This document shows positions 26,992 to 35,726 of a DNA stretch of 64,000 bases, in pieces. The notes below the pieces were generated by a model that searched no databases, was not told the origin of the DNA, and saw only the letters and a program-made list of their open reading frames with translations. Every line of letters begins with the position of its first letter. Positions within the stretch are counted from its first letter, which is position 1. Location: positions 1-64,000 of the forward strand of contig JAENYC010000014.1 of the NCBI GenBank assembly GCA_016841945.1, read 5' to 3'. The translations under genes and the position numbers were made by a program. This stretch comes from Haloplasma contractile. Its GTDB lineage: Bacteria; Bacillota_I; Bacilli_A; Haloplasmatales; Haloplasmataceae.

Positions 26992-28263
26992 TTATTTCAT
27001 CGGTCTACTTGGAACAGAATACTGTTTAAATGCATTCACCGAAATGAGTTCTTCCTCAGGATAACGATAAGCTGTTAATTTATTCCCAAATACACATCCT
27101 GTATCAATATTAATAGTATTATTTAATCTATATGGCTCTAAATTAGGGGTATGACCATATACTACAAAGGCCTTTCCTTTATAATCCTTTGCCCATAAAT
27201 ATCTTTTTGGTAAACCGAACTCATCTGTCTCTCTCGTTGTTTCTCCATATAAGGTATAACTTCTTATACTTCTTGAGGTTCTTCCGATATATGATTCTTT
27301 AATTCCAGCATGGGCAACAACTAATCGTTGATGATCAAATATTAAATGACTATCTAAATGTTTTAAGAACTCCCTCACCTCATCTTTAAATTCCTGTGTT
27401 TCATTTTCCAATTGTTCAATTGAATTTTCAAGACCATTTTTAACTTGAACATTTCTTCCTTCTAATTTGCGATATAATTTATTATCATGATTTCCTTGTA
27501 CACAATATGCGATATTAGACCTTACCATATGCATCACTATTTTTAATACTTCTACAACCTTAGGACCCCTATCAACTAAATCACCCAAAAAAATTACTTT
27601 TCTATTATCCTTGTGATGTATTTCATAATTATCATCATTTATACTAATTTGATAACCTAACTTTTTTAATAAACTGATTAATTCATCATAACATCCATGA
27701 ACATCACCAATGATATCAAAGGGACCTATTTCATAACTTTTATCACAGTATAACGGATTCTTATATATTTTGGTTTTTAGTATATCATCAATAGAATTCA
27801 AAATAAAGACATAATTAAATCCTTCTTTTTTTAAATTCATTAAAGAATACTGCATTTGATTATATTGATATTCAATTATTTTTTCTTCAAGATTTCTATC
27901 ACTTCTCATTTTATTTCGTCGTTTACAGATTTGTACGGGAATATTAAATACAATCGCCGCTGTTAAACAGTGATGCTTTTTTGATATTTCTAATAATTCA
28001 AAACGAGCACTTTCTAATACATTTGTCGCATCAACTACTGTGAATTTTCTTAAACTCAGTCGTTTATCTATAATATCATGCATTAATTCAAAGGCCTGTT
28101 TATTAACGGATTGATCAAATTCATAATCCGATATTAAATAACGACAATAATCAGATGATACAATTTCACTATCTTTAAAGTGTTTTTTCGCAAAGGATGT
28201 TTTTCCACTACTTGATGGACCAATTAAAATAATTAAAGAAAATTCTGGCAGTTTTATTCGCAT
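26992..28263 (-). CDS. Polynucleotide kinase-phosphatase-like protein (P-loop kinase + metallophosphatase, no ligase)
   Basis: This 423-residue protein has two domains. Residues 1-170 are a P-loop kinase: Walker A GPSSSGKTSF (15-24), with the VDATNV and RRNKMRSDR lid seen in Pnkp-type polynucleotide kinases. Residues about 180-423 are a calcineurin-like phosphatase: IGDVHGCYDEL, FLGDLVDRGP, QGNHDNK and YGHTPN metal motifs. The arrangement equals the first two domains of bacterial Pnkp (RNA repair); the C-terminal adenylyltransferase/ligase domain is missing and no Hen1 is nearby. GGTGG precedes ATG 28263. Its place inside a nicotinate/NAD operon is unexpected. It may act on nucleotides or nucleic-acid ends, which I cannot decide. 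Confidence 0.82.
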   Translation of the reverse strand: MRIKLPEFSLIILIGPSSSGKTSFAKKHFKDSEIVSSDYCRYLISDYEFDQSVNKQAFELMHDIIDKRLSLRKFTVVDATNVLESARFELLEISKKHHCLTAAIVFNIPVQICKRRNKMRSDRNLEEKIIEYQYNQMQYSLMNLKKEGFNYVFILNSIDDILKTKIYKNPLYCDKSYEIGPFDIIGDVHGCYDELISLLKKLGYQISINDDNYEIHHKDNRKVIFLGDLVDRGPKVVEVLKIVMHMVRSNIAYCVQGNHDNKLYRKLEGRNVQVKNGLENSIEQLENETQEFKDEVREFLKHLDSHLIFDHQRLVVAHAGIKESYIGRTSRSIRSYTLYGETTRETDEFGLPKRYLWAKDYKGKAFVVYGHTPNLEPYRLNNTINIDTGCVFGNKLTAYRYPEEELISVNAFKQYSVPSRPMK

Positions 28264-28281
28264 ATATAATCCACCTTTTTT

Positions 28282-29727
28282 TTATTTTAGTGAATGGCTA
28301 TAAATCATCTCATTTTTTAAATCCCATAGTTTTTGTGATAAATCGACATAATATTCATGTGGATTTTCAAACCGTAAAACAGAATCCCAAAGTCTAGTTA
28401 ATTCTTCTTGGCAACGATTTCTAATGTCTTCAATACTTGGCGTTTGATAAACACATTTCCCATTTTCAAATATTGGCACTAACATTTTCTTTACTGTAAA
28501 ATCCTTTAATGTTTTACGTTTCCATGGGTTATTAGGGTCAAAAATCTCATATTCTTGATCCTTTAAAATTATCTCTTCATTTAATGTTATGACATCTGCT
28601 AGTGCTTTATTTGTTTTCTTACTAAAAAAGCGATAGATTTGTTTAAATCCTGGATTCGTTATTTTAGATACATTTTCACTAATCTTAATCTTAGGAATTA
28701 ACTTGCCTTTTTCTTCAATTGCGACTAGTTTATACACCCCTCCGAATATAGGTGATGATTTAGACGTGATTAGCCGCTCTCCTACACCAAATAAATCTAT
28801 CTTAGCGCCCTGTATGAGTAATTCTCGAATAATATATTCATCTAATGAGTTAGAAGCAACAATCTTACAATCAGGATAGTTCGCTTCATCTAACATCTTT
28901 CTTGCTTCCTTTGATAAATAAGTGATATCCCCACTGTCAATTCTAATGGCTTTAGGTCTATATCCCTTAGGCACTATGACTTCATTAAATGTTTTAATCG
29001 CATTTGGAACACCGGATTTTAATACATCATAGGTATCAACTAGTAATGTACAATTTTCTGGATAAATACGCGCATAAGCTTTAAACGCACTCAATTCTGA
29101 ATCATACATTTGTACATAACTATGGGCCATCGTACCAAGCGCTGGAACTTTTAACATTTTATCCGTTAATGTACAGGATGTCCCAACACACCCACCAATA
29201 TAAGCTGCCCTAGCCCCATAAATCGCACCATCATAGCCCTGAGCTCTTCTACTACCAAATTCTAAAACTGCCCGATTACTAGCTGCACGAACAATTCTAC
29301 TAGCCTTGGTCGCAATTAAACTCTGATGGTTAATAGTTAATAAAATCATGGTTTCAATTAATTGCGCTTCAATAATGGGGCCTTTTACGACTAGTATTGG
29401 CTCATTGGGAAAAATAGGCTCTCCTTCTTCAATTGCCCAAACACTGCAACTAAATGTAAATTCTTTTAAATATGTTAAGAATGCTTCACTAAATATCTTC
29501 TTACTTCTTAAATATATTATATCCTCATCATGAAAAGATAAATCTTTCAAATACTCAATCACTTGTTCTAGACCTGCCATAATCGCAAAGCCCCCATTAT
29601 CAGGAACCTTTCGAAAAAACATGTCGAAATAGGCAATGGTCTCTTTTTTATCATCTTCAAAATATCCATTTGCCATCGTTAATTCATAAAAATCAGTTAA
29701 TAATGTTAAATCCCGTTTAATATTCAT
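28282..29727 (-). CDS. pncB: Nicotinate phosphoribosyltransferase
   Basis: This 481-residue enzyme turns nicotinate and PRPP (with ATP) into nicotinate mononucleotide in the Preiss-Handler route. Family stretches are visible: LLTDFYELTMANGYF at the N-terminus, FGSRRAQGYDGAI, GTMAHSYVQMY, and IRIDSGDITYLS with the conserved phosphate-binding region. The length agrees with the long bacterial form. It lies 11 bases after pncA in the same operon. Confidence 0.95.
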   Translation of the reverse strand: MNIKRDLTLLTDFYELTMANGYFEDDKKETIAYFDMFFRKVPDNGGFAIMAGLEQVIEYLKDLSFHDEDIIYLRSKKIFSEAFLTYLKEFTFSCSVWAIEEGEPIFPNEPILVVKGPIIEAQLIETMILLTINHQSLIATKASRIVRAASNRAVLEFGSRRAQGYDGAIYGARAAYIGGCVGTSCTLTDKMLKVPALGTMAHSYVQMYDSELSAFKAYARIYPENCTLLVDTYDVLKSGVPNAIKTFNEVIVPKGYRPKAIRIDSGDITYLSKEARKMLDEANYPDCKIVASNSLDEYIIRELLIQGAKIDLFGVGERLITSKSSPIFGGVYKLVAIEEKGKLIPKIKISENVSKITNPGFKQIYRFFSKKTNKALADVITLNEEIILKDQEYEIFDPNNPWKRKTLKDFTVKKMLVPIFENGKCVYQTPSIEDIRNRCQEELTRLWDSVLRFENPHEYYVDLSQKLWDLKNEMIYSHSLK

Positions 29728-29738
29728 CCTATTCTCTC

Positions 29739-30404
29739 CTAAACGATTTCTTTTACCACTTCTATATCATTCATTATCATATTATATAATCCAAAAACAT
29801 GCATTAAATCACCATCATGGGTATCATGGTCATATGTATTCACCCCATTCATAGGAACAATAATACGGCTATCTTGATTTAAACGATTAAAATGAGTCTT
29901 TAAAGATAAAACAAATTGTAAAACACAAATATCAGTACAATCACCAACGACAATAAATGTATCAATCGTTTCATTTTCTTTTAACCATTTTTGAAATGAG
30001 GGTTCAATAAAACCATTTGTTGAATTCTTTTCTATTAATTTATAACCACCAATGGATTTTAGTTCCTCAATTACTTCTTTTTCATTTGTTCCTTCTACAC
30101 AATGAGGTGGAAAAGACTTAAATTCCCTTGAATCTTTATTATGACAATCAGCAAAAACGAGTTTTTTAATGCTTAATTCTTCACATTTGTAAGATAATTT
30201 AACAACCTCAGGGACTATACTGGCAATGCGTTGACTTTGTAAAGCACCTTTTTTTACAAATCCATTGACCATATCAATCATAACAAGTACTGTCTTATCC
30301 TTATCTAAATGATTAAAATTAACAGACTTTAGTTCGTTCAATTGTTTAAATATCTTTTCTAAAATGGCTTCTGCAGTCTTTAAAAACACAAACTCATTTT
30401 TCAA
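29739..30404 (-). CDS. pncA: Nicotinamidase-like isochorismatase-family hydrolase
   Basis: This 221-residue cytoplasmic hydrolase should convert nicotinamide to nicotinate. Catalytic Asp is in VMIDMVNGF (about residue 43), Lys is expected in IEKNSTNGF, and the nucleophilic Cys lies in VVGDCTDICVLQF. DCHN (about 92) and the C-terminal MNGVNTYDHDTHDG fit metal ligands. Its position between nrtR-like and pncB supports the nicotinamidase role. The start overlaps the stop of the upstream Nudix gene by 4 bases (ATGA), so translation is coupled. Confidence 0.9.
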   Translation of the reverse strand: MKNEFVFLKTAEAILEKIFKQLNELKSVNFNHLDKDKTVLVMIDMVNGFVKKGALQSQRIASIVPEVVKLSYKCEELSIKKLVFADCHNKDSREFKSFPPHCVEGTNEKEVIEELKSIGGYKLIEKNSTNGFIEPSFQKWLKENETIDTFIVVGDCTDICVLQFVLSLKTHFNRLNQDSRIIVPMNGVNTYDHDTHDGDLMHVFGLYNMIMNDIEVVKEIV

Positions 30405-31282
30405 ATTAGTTTCTCCTTTCTATTTGGATTAAATCGATATAATTTCGATGGCCGATGACCTTTATCTTTTGTATAAGCATTAGTCTCAATCACCATGTCA
30501 GATACTTTACGTCTAAAATTCGCTTTTAATAACTTCTTATCTAATATAACCTCATATACTTGTTGTAATTCAGTTAAGGTAAATTCCTCAGGCATTAAAT
30601 TAAATACAATATCTGTATATTCAATCTTATTTCTTAACCGTTCAATACCATATGAGATAGCTAGTGCATGATCAAATGCGATTAGATGAGTAGAAACGAT
30701 TTTCCTTTTAACTGAAGTATTTCTTCCATGGGCTTCTATCATCACATGAAGGGTCGTTTCTAAGACAATCTCCTCACATACAAGATTTAATTGATATATC
30801 TTCTTCTTCCTATAACCATTATCCTTTTTTTTCTTTTCTTCATCTATCAATTTGTATTTTATCTCAAACCATTTCGCATCTTTTGCATCATCACTTGCTT
30901 TAACTTCAAACTGCATACTATCTATTAATGACATGTAACAACAACTGATGACTCTAGTTCTAGGGTCACGTCCTACATCTCCATAGGTATACAATTGTTC
31001 AAGATAAATATCTTCAATATTGGTTTCCTCTTTTAATTCTCTTCTTGCCGCGTCTTCTAAATTCTCATCCATATAAATAAAACCACCTGGAATTGCCCAG
31101 TAATCCTTAAAAGGATGTTTTTTTCTTTTAATTAATAATACTTTAAATACCTTTTCAGGTAGTTTTCTATAATTACTATTTTCCTTGTTTATAACGGTAT
31201 AAACCAAAGTATCCACAGTAACAGAGGGTCTATCATATTTTGAGGGATCATAGTTTTTTAAAAATGTTTGTTCACTATCCAT
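30401..31282 (-). CDS. NrtR-like Nudix regulator of NAD metabolism
   Basis: This 293-residue protein combines a Nudix domain with a C-terminal winged helix. The Nudix box is clear: a GGF start, then ENLEDAARRELKEETNI (about residues 78-94); the last Gly is replaced by Thr. The C-terminal region, FTLTELQQVYEVILDKKL then NFRRKVSD (about 230-270), is the DNA-binding wing found in NrtR proteins, which repress NAD genes and are released by ADP-ribose. It leads the operon nrtR-pncA-pncB-PNK-nitroreductase. It could still hydrolyse a nucleotide. GGAGAG precedes ATG 31282. Confidence 0.85.
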   Translation of the reverse strand: MDSEQTFLKNYDPSKYDRPSVTVDTLVYTVINKENSNYRKLPEKVFKVLLIKRKKHPFKDYWAIPGGFIYMDENLEDAARRELKEETNIEDIYLEQLYTYGDVGRDPRTRVISCCYMSLIDSMQFEVKASDDAKDAKWFEIKYKLIDEEKKKKDNGYRKKKIYQLNLVCEEIVLETTLHVMIEAHGRNTSVKRKIVSTHLIAFDHALAISYGIERLRNKIEYTDIVFNLMPEEFTLTELQQVYEVILDKKLLKANFRRKVSDMVIETNAYTKDKGHRPSKLYRFNPNRKEKLI

Positions 31283-31283
31283 A

Positions 31284-31343
31284 GTCTCTCCTTATTATCA
31301 TGATGTTATTATTATTGTATTACTATCATTTGCCCTTTGTCAA
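31284..31343 (-). promoter_or_regulatory. Promoter and likely operator region of the NAD operon
   Basis: TTGACA (31338-31343), 18-bp spacer, TACAAT (31314-31319). Between the -10 and the ribosome site lies ATCATGAT (8-bp palindrome) within two related stretches, ATGATAGTAATA and ATGATAATAA. This is where an NrtR-type repressor would be expected to bind. The operator assignment is a guess. Confidence 0.6.
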
Positions 31344-31365
31344 CTATTATTCTATTAATAAGAAA

Positions 31366-31388
31366 AAACCTCAAATAAATTGAGGTTT
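31366..31388. terminator. Intrinsic terminator of rsgA
   Basis: AAACCTCAA and TTGAGGTTT form the stem, which overlaps the rsgA stop codon. A T-run follows on the minus strand. Confidence 0.88.
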
Positions 31389-32451
31389 ACCAAATTTCTT
31401 TATTTTTATATTTTGTAAACTTGGCTAATTCTTTTCCACGACGCTTTTGCTCATTTCGTAATCTCTGTTGATTTTTAGCTTCAACATAAGCCGCTTCCTT
31501 TTTTAATTTTATATAATTTTTAAAACGTTTTTCATCTAAAGTACCTTCTTCTATTGCGGCCCTAACAGCACAACCAGGTTCTGTCAAGTGTTTACAATCT
31601 TTAAATCGACAATTTTGTGCAAGTGTTTCAATATCACTAAACGTTTCATCAACACCATCACTACCTTGCCATAAAGATACTTCTCGCATTCCTGGCGTAT
31701 CGACTACCATACTACCATTCGGTAATAAAACAAGCTCTCGATGGGTTGTTGTATGTCTCCCTCTATCATCTTGTGCTCTCACTTCTTTGACTTTTAATAC
31801 TTCTTTCCCTGCAAGACGATTAACAAGGGTTGACTTTCCCACACCTGATGAGCCTAATAAAGCAACCGTTTTTCCTGGTTTAAAATATTCTTTCACTTGT
31901 TCTAAACCATCACCAGTTAAAGCACTGACTGCACACACATCAACACCTGGGGCACTATTTCTTACTTCATACACTTTTTCTTCTACATCATCACATAAAT
32001 CAGATTTACTTAATATGACAACAGGGATTGCGCCACTTTCCCAAGCTAGTACTAAATATCGTTCTATTCTTCTAAGATTATAGTTCTGATTTAAAGAACT
32101 AAATATAAACACCGTATCAAAATTAGCAGCAATTACTTGTTCAACTGTTTCATCACCACTTACCTTACGAGAAAATTTAGATTTTCTAGGTAATACAGTC
32201 TCAATAATTCCCTTTTTTTCATTTGGTAATTTCTCTAAAGCAACAAAATCACCTACGGCAGGAATCATACCACTATCTAACCCATGTTTATATTTTCCCA
32301 TTAATTCAGCTTGTAATAAACCTAGATCAGTTACAACTTTAAAATATTTTCCATGTTCTTCAATTACACGACCTGGCAAAAGGACATCGTTATTTTTTTC
32401 TTTAAATGCTTTCTCAAAAAATTGATGATAACCATATTGGTTTAAATTCAT
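31387..32451 (-). CDS. rsgA: Ribosome small-subunit biogenesis GTPase RsgA
   Basis: This 354-residue GTPase checks 30S maturation. The domain order is an N-terminal OB-fold (about 20-90), then the circularly permuted G domain. The permutation is visible as G4 (ILSKSDL) preceding G1 (GSSGVGKSTLVN, about 201-212) and G3 (DTPGMRE). The C-terminal zinc site is CRFKDCKHLTEPGCAV. GGAGG precedes ATG 32451. The 190-base leader upstream holds a promoter, an 11-codon leader ORF and a terminator-like hairpin, so expression is probably controlled by attenuation. Confidence 0.95.
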   Translation of the reverse strand: MNLNQYGYHQFFEKAFKEKNNDVLLPGRVIEEHGKYFKVVTDLGLLQAELMGKYKHGLDSGMIPAVGDFVALEKLPNEKKGIIETVLPRKSKFSRKVSGDETVEQVIAANFDTVFIFSSLNQNYNLRRIERYLVLAWESGAIPVVILSKSDLCDDVEEKVYEVRNSAPGVDVCAVSALTGDGLEQVKEYFKPGKTVALLGSSGVGKSTLVNRLAGKEVLKVKEVRAQDDRGRHTTTHRELVLLPNGSMVVDTPGMREVSLWQGSDGVDETFSDIETLAQNCRFKDCKHLTEPGCAVRAAIEEGTLDEKRFKNYIKLKKEAAYVEAKNQQRLRNEQKRRGKELAKFTKYKNKEIW

Positions 32452-32476
32452 TGTTTCCTCCTAATTTAAGATAATA

Positions 32477-32528
32477 ATTAAAAATCACAAAAAGCATAAC
32501 CTTTTTTGTGGTAAATAGGTTAAACCTG
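32477..32528 (-). promoter_or_regulatory. Attenuator-like hairpins in the rsgA leader
   Basis: On the minus strand AGGTTTAACCT (32518-32528) is followed by CACAAAAA, a loop containing AAGGTTATGC, TTTTTGTG (32486-32510), then ATTTTTAATT. The second hairpin resembles a terminator. AACCT of the first element can instead pair with AGGTT in the terminator loop. That gives two exclusive structures, as expected for transcription attenuation. Confidence 0.5.
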
Positions 32529-32539
32529 TTTTTTAATAT

Positions 32540-32575
32540 TTAGTATAAAACCACCATTAAATTATTATCAATCAT
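32540..32575 (-). CDS. Short leader peptide ORF upstream of rsgA
   Basis: ATG 32573-32575 opens an 11-codon frame (MIDNNLMVVLY, then TAA). It stands 7 bases behind a near-perfect AAAGGAGTGA site and about 30 bases after the transcription start. A strong ribosome site on so short a frame, followed by alternative hairpins, fits a translation-sensing leader like those of antibiotic-inducible ribosome-protection genes. No homologue is known to me. Confidence 0.5.
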   Translation of the reverse strand: MIDNNLMVVLY

Positions 32576-32611
32576 TATACATCACTCCTTTTGCCTTTTT
32601 TATACACAACG

Positions 32612-32640
32612 ATTATATATGAAAATAGGTGATTAGTCAA
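32612..32640 (-). promoter_or_regulatory. Promoter of rsgA
   Basis: TTGACT (32635-32640), exact 17-bp spacer, TATAAT (32612-32617). Confidence 0.85.
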
Positions 32641-32644
32641 ATGT

Positions 32645-33490
32645 TTAAAGGATATCCATTTCTTTTAATATCTTCATGGTTTTCCATTCATTCATATTAG
32701 AATAACTCATTTCCTTTAATTTCATAGGAATAAAAACTTTTTTAGTTAATTCAATTAGTTTCCTATTTATTCTTATTCTATCAATGTTTTCCTTTAATGA
32801 TAATTGTATGTAAAGTGGAAAGATATCCTCTATATTTTTAATTATATTAGTGATATTTTGATATTTATTTAATAATCTTACAGCCGTTTTCATCCCTATT
32901 TTAGGTACACCTTTAATATGGTCAGATTGATCACCGACTAAAATCTTATAATCAACAAATTGTGATGGTTTTACACCATATTTCTCAATCACTTTATCTT
33001 CATCATAAATGATAGTGTTTTTTCCACGGTATATATACAGATAAACATTGGAATTAATAAGTTGAAGAAAATCTGTATCATTTGATACAATATAGATTTC
33101 TAATTCTTCTTGATACTTTGACACATAACCTGCGATTAGATCATCTGCTTCTATACCATCGGTTTCACAATATTTGATTTTCAAATAATCTAACACATTT
33201 TTAATACCATCTAACTGTGAGAAGGGATTATTTTGTTCCTCTACTAGATGATAATCAATACGATTTTTTTTATATTGAGAATCTATAACTGTCCTATCAC
33301 TACCGTTTTCACCATCAAATATCACAAATACATAAGAAGGTTCAACATGTTTCAATATCTTTATCATCGCACCTAAAAAACCTACAATTGCCTGTATCGG
33401 TTTATTTTCTTTTCCCATGATTCTAGATGGCATACCATAAAACATTTTAAAAAGCATATGATGTCCATCAATTAACAATAGTTTATCCAT
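32645..33490 (-). CDS. 5'-3' exonuclease (Pol I N-terminal/FEN-like)
   Basis: The product has about 281 residues. The PIN-like active site of the bacterial FEN family is visible: LLIDGHHMLFK (about 5-15), then VFDGENGSDRT, a central CETDGIEADDLIAGY and IVSNDTDFLQL, and GDQSDHIKGVPKIGMKTA, the helix-hairpin-helix H3TH. These Asp residues bind two metal ions. It is a free-standing paralogue of the DNA polymerase I 5' nuclease, likely for flap or RNA-primer removal. The start at ATG 33490 is preferred; it overlaps the upstream membrane protein by 8 bases. Confidence 0.9.
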   Translation of the reverse strand: MDKLLLIDGHHMLFKMFYGMPSRIMGKENKPIQAIVGFLGAMIKILKHVEPSYVFVIFDGENGSDRTVIDSQYKKNRIDYHLVEEQNNPFSQLDGIKNVLDYLKIKYCETDGIEADDLIAGYVSKYQEELEIYIVSNDTDFLQLINSNVYLYIYRGKNTIIYDEDKVIEKYGVKPSQFVDYKILVGDQSDHIKGVPKIGMKTAVRLLNKYQNITNIIKNIEDIFPLYIQLSLKENIDRIRINRKLIELTKKVFIPMKLKEMSYSNMNEWKTMKILKEMDIL

Positions 33491-33827
33491 TATCATCATT
33501 CATCTTTTGTTTTCCTTTATAGATAAGAATACTTATTTGATAAAGATAACCTATCATTCCAATGTATAAATAGACCTTTCCTCTTGTAAAATGTTTAAAA
33601 TTTAAAATATCATAATTATTTTTAGAAACTAAGTCTATACCACAAATAATTAAAGTATAAAAAACATTAAAATAGATAACATGTGATAATACATTTAGTT
33701 TGATACGAAAAGTTTTATTAGTCATAAAGATATAGATAACGATACTAAATGATACAATTAAAAATATTAATGGTAAAACATATATAAAGATATATTGTAG
33801 TATACCACTTTCCTCAAAAATACTCAT
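33483..33827 (-). CDS. Small membrane protein of unknown function
   Basis: This 114-residue protein has three probable membrane helices (about residues 8-30, 48-65 and 80-102). I recognise no family. GAGGTGG precedes ATG 33827. It overlaps the exonuclease start, so the two are co-translated, but there is no clear functional link. Confidence 0.7.
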   Translation of the reverse strand: MSIFEESGILQYIFIYVLPLIFLIVSFSIVIYIFMTNKTFRIKLNVLSHVIYFNVFYTLIICGIDLVSKNNYDILNFKHFTRGKVYLYIGMIGYLYQISILIYKGKQKMNDDNG

Positions 33828-33881
33828 ATTTATCCACCTCTATCTTAAGTATAATTAAACATTATTTTTTTGTAAAGAAAT

Positions 33882-33917
33882 AAAAAAAAGTAGAGATAAA
33901 TATATCCTTATCTCTAC
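33882..33917 (-). terminator. Intrinsic terminator of the OYE-SIMPL operon
   Basis: GTAGAGATAA and TTATCTCTAC form the stem, followed on the minus strand by an eight-base T-run. Confidence 0.92.
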
Positions 33918-34543
33918 ATTAAATCTTCTATTTCATATTCTATTGTGATAGAATCCGTCTCTTTTATCTCTTCTGGTGTTATACTCACTTGACTAGCCTC
34001 TAACATTTGATTCTCTAACACTAAACTAGACCGAATCATGATTTCAGGCACATTATAATTAATGTTTAGGATTTTACCTAATTTAATCCCAGCTGATTTT
34101 GCGATGACTGAGGCACTTTGTTTGGCATTTAATACCGCATCTGTTAATACCTCATCTTTAAATGATTGTTTATCTTTTACTTCAAATGAAAGACGATAAA
34201 CTGGTTCAGCATCACTCTTAGAGACAATATTAATTAGTTGATTTAACACTTCTTGTTTATAATCAAACTCTAATCTAAGTTGATGAATGGCTTTATAACC
34301 TAAAAATATTTTTTCATTGTTTTCATATTTATAATCTGTATCGATTGAATAATCAGTGGTTTTTAAATCCTCCTTCGAAAAGTTAGCCTTCATAATATCC
34401 TGTTTTAAAATATTGGTCCTTTTATTTAATTCATTCATTGCTTTATCATAGTCATATGATTGACTCATAATCTCAAAGTTTACGACCATTAAATCAGGAA
34501 TTTTTGAAACTTGACCGACACCTTTAACACTTAAAATCCTCAA
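33914..34543 (-). CDS. SIMPL-domain (DUF541) protein
   Basis: This 209-residue protein matches the SIMPL/DUF541 pattern. It has an N-terminal strand SVKGVGQVSKIPDLMVVNFE, a central LKTTDYSIDTDYKYE, and AVLNAKQSASVIAKSAGIKLGKIL, with the conserved helix before a Gly. Family members are often exported, but no signal peptide is visible here, so it should be cytoplasmic. Function is unknown; the E. coli relative YggE is linked to oxidative stress. It begins at TTG 34543, two bases after the OYE stop, with GGGAG inside the OYE end. Confidence 0.82.
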   Translation of the reverse strand: MRILSVKGVGQVSKIPDLMVVNFEIMSQSYDYDKAMNELNKRTNILKQDIMKANFSKEDLKTTDYSIDTDYKYENNEKIFLGYKAIHQLRLEFDYKQEVLNQLINIVSKSDAEPVYRLSFEVKDKQSFKDEVLTDAVLNAKQSASVIAKSAGIKLGKILNINYNVPEIMIRSSLVLENQMLEASQVSITPEEIKETDSITIEYEIEDLM

Positions 34544-34545
34544 TT

Positions 34546-35568
34546 TTATCTCCCTCTTTTATATGGTTTAATCCACTCCATCTCATGATTTAGTTTATTG
34601 GCTGCATGAAGTGGAAAATAAGGATCTCTTAACAACAATCTTCCGAAAAAGACTAAATCACTTCTATCATTAGAAACAACTTCTTCTGCCATCTCAGGTG
34701 TTGTGACCAATCCACCTGCAACTGTCACAACATCCGTATTTTGTTTGATTTTTTCAGCATATTTAATTTGATAGCCTGGATATGGATTAATTGAAGCATC
34801 TGCGATAACGCCACCTCCACTCACATCAACTATATCAACACCATATGCTTTTACAAGGTTAATCACTTTTATTAAATCATCGACATGATTTCCATCCTCT
34901 ACAAACTCTTCCGCAGAGATTCTTAACATAATTGGTTTTTCCTTTGGCCAAACTCTTTGTATAGAAACTAATATTTCTTTTAAGAATCTCACTCTATTTC
35001 CTATTGAGCCACCGTATTCATCCTCTCTTTTATTTGTGAGCGGAGATAAGAATTGATTAATTAAATATCCATGTGCGCCATGAAGTTGTATGGTATCAAA
35101 ACCTGCCTCAAATGCTCTTTTGGCACTATTTCTAAATGAAGATATGACATCCTTAATATCATCTTTTGTCATTTCTTTAGGTGTTTGATATTTATCACTA
35201 AAAGGAATTGAACTTGATGAAATACTGTTTTCTGCTTTTACACCACATTTTCTACCTGCATGACCTAATTGAACACAAACTTTGGCACCATATTGTTTTA
35301 TTTCATGCACCAACTTCTTTAATGGTTCAACTTGCTCATCCTCCCATAAGCCTAAATCATTCCCAGAAATTCTACCGCGCGCCTCCACTGCAGTGGCCTC
35401 AAGTATAATCAGTCCTACACCACCAATGGCTCTATTTACGTAATGAATGGTATGAAACATTGTGGGATAACCATCAGTTGTCGCTTGATACATACACATC
35501 GGAGCCATTACTATACGATTCTTTAATGTTAAATCTTTAATTTTTAATGTTTCAAATAATTTTGCCAT
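34546..35568 (-). CDS. Old yellow enzyme family NADPH dehydrogenase (NamA/YqjM-like)
   Basis: This FMN oxidoreductase has about 340 residues and reduces alpha,beta-unsaturated carbonyls with NAD(P)H. Recognisable parts are LKNRIVMAPMCMYQA (FMN contact, with Cys), VQLGHAGRK, FDTIQLHGAHGYLINQF (substrate His/His pair), LSPLTNKREDEYGGS, and the C-terminal FFGRLLLRDPYFP. It is of the thermophilic-like YqjM class by length and motif. ATG 35568 lies behind GGAGG with 6-base spacing. It forms an operon with the SIMPL gene. Confidence 0.92.
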   Translation of the reverse strand: MAKLFETLKIKDLTLKNRIVMAPMCMYQATTDGYPTMFHTIHYVNRAIGGVGLIILEATAVEARGRISGNDLGLWEDEQVEPLKKLVHEIKQYGAKVCVQLGHAGRKCGVKAENSISSSSIPFSDKYQTPKEMTKDDIKDVISSFRNSAKRAFEAGFDTIQLHGAHGYLINQFLSPLTNKREDEYGGSIGNRVRFLKEILVSIQRVWPKEKPIMLRISAEEFVEDGNHVDDLIKVINLVKAYGVDIVDVSGGGVIADASINPYPGYQIKYAEKIKQNTDVVTVAGGLVTTPEMAEEVVSNDRSDLVFFGRLLLRDPYFPLHAANKLNHEMEWIKPYKRGR

Positions 35569-35726
35569 TTTGACCTCCATTTACATTATATTCATCTATT
35601 ACTATTTTAAGCCTTTTTTAATATATAAGCAATGAAATCACTGTCTTTATATTTCCTAATATTGTATTGAGTATAATAAATAAATGCTGTATACAATAAA
35701 AATATGAGTATAAAAGGAGATCTCTT

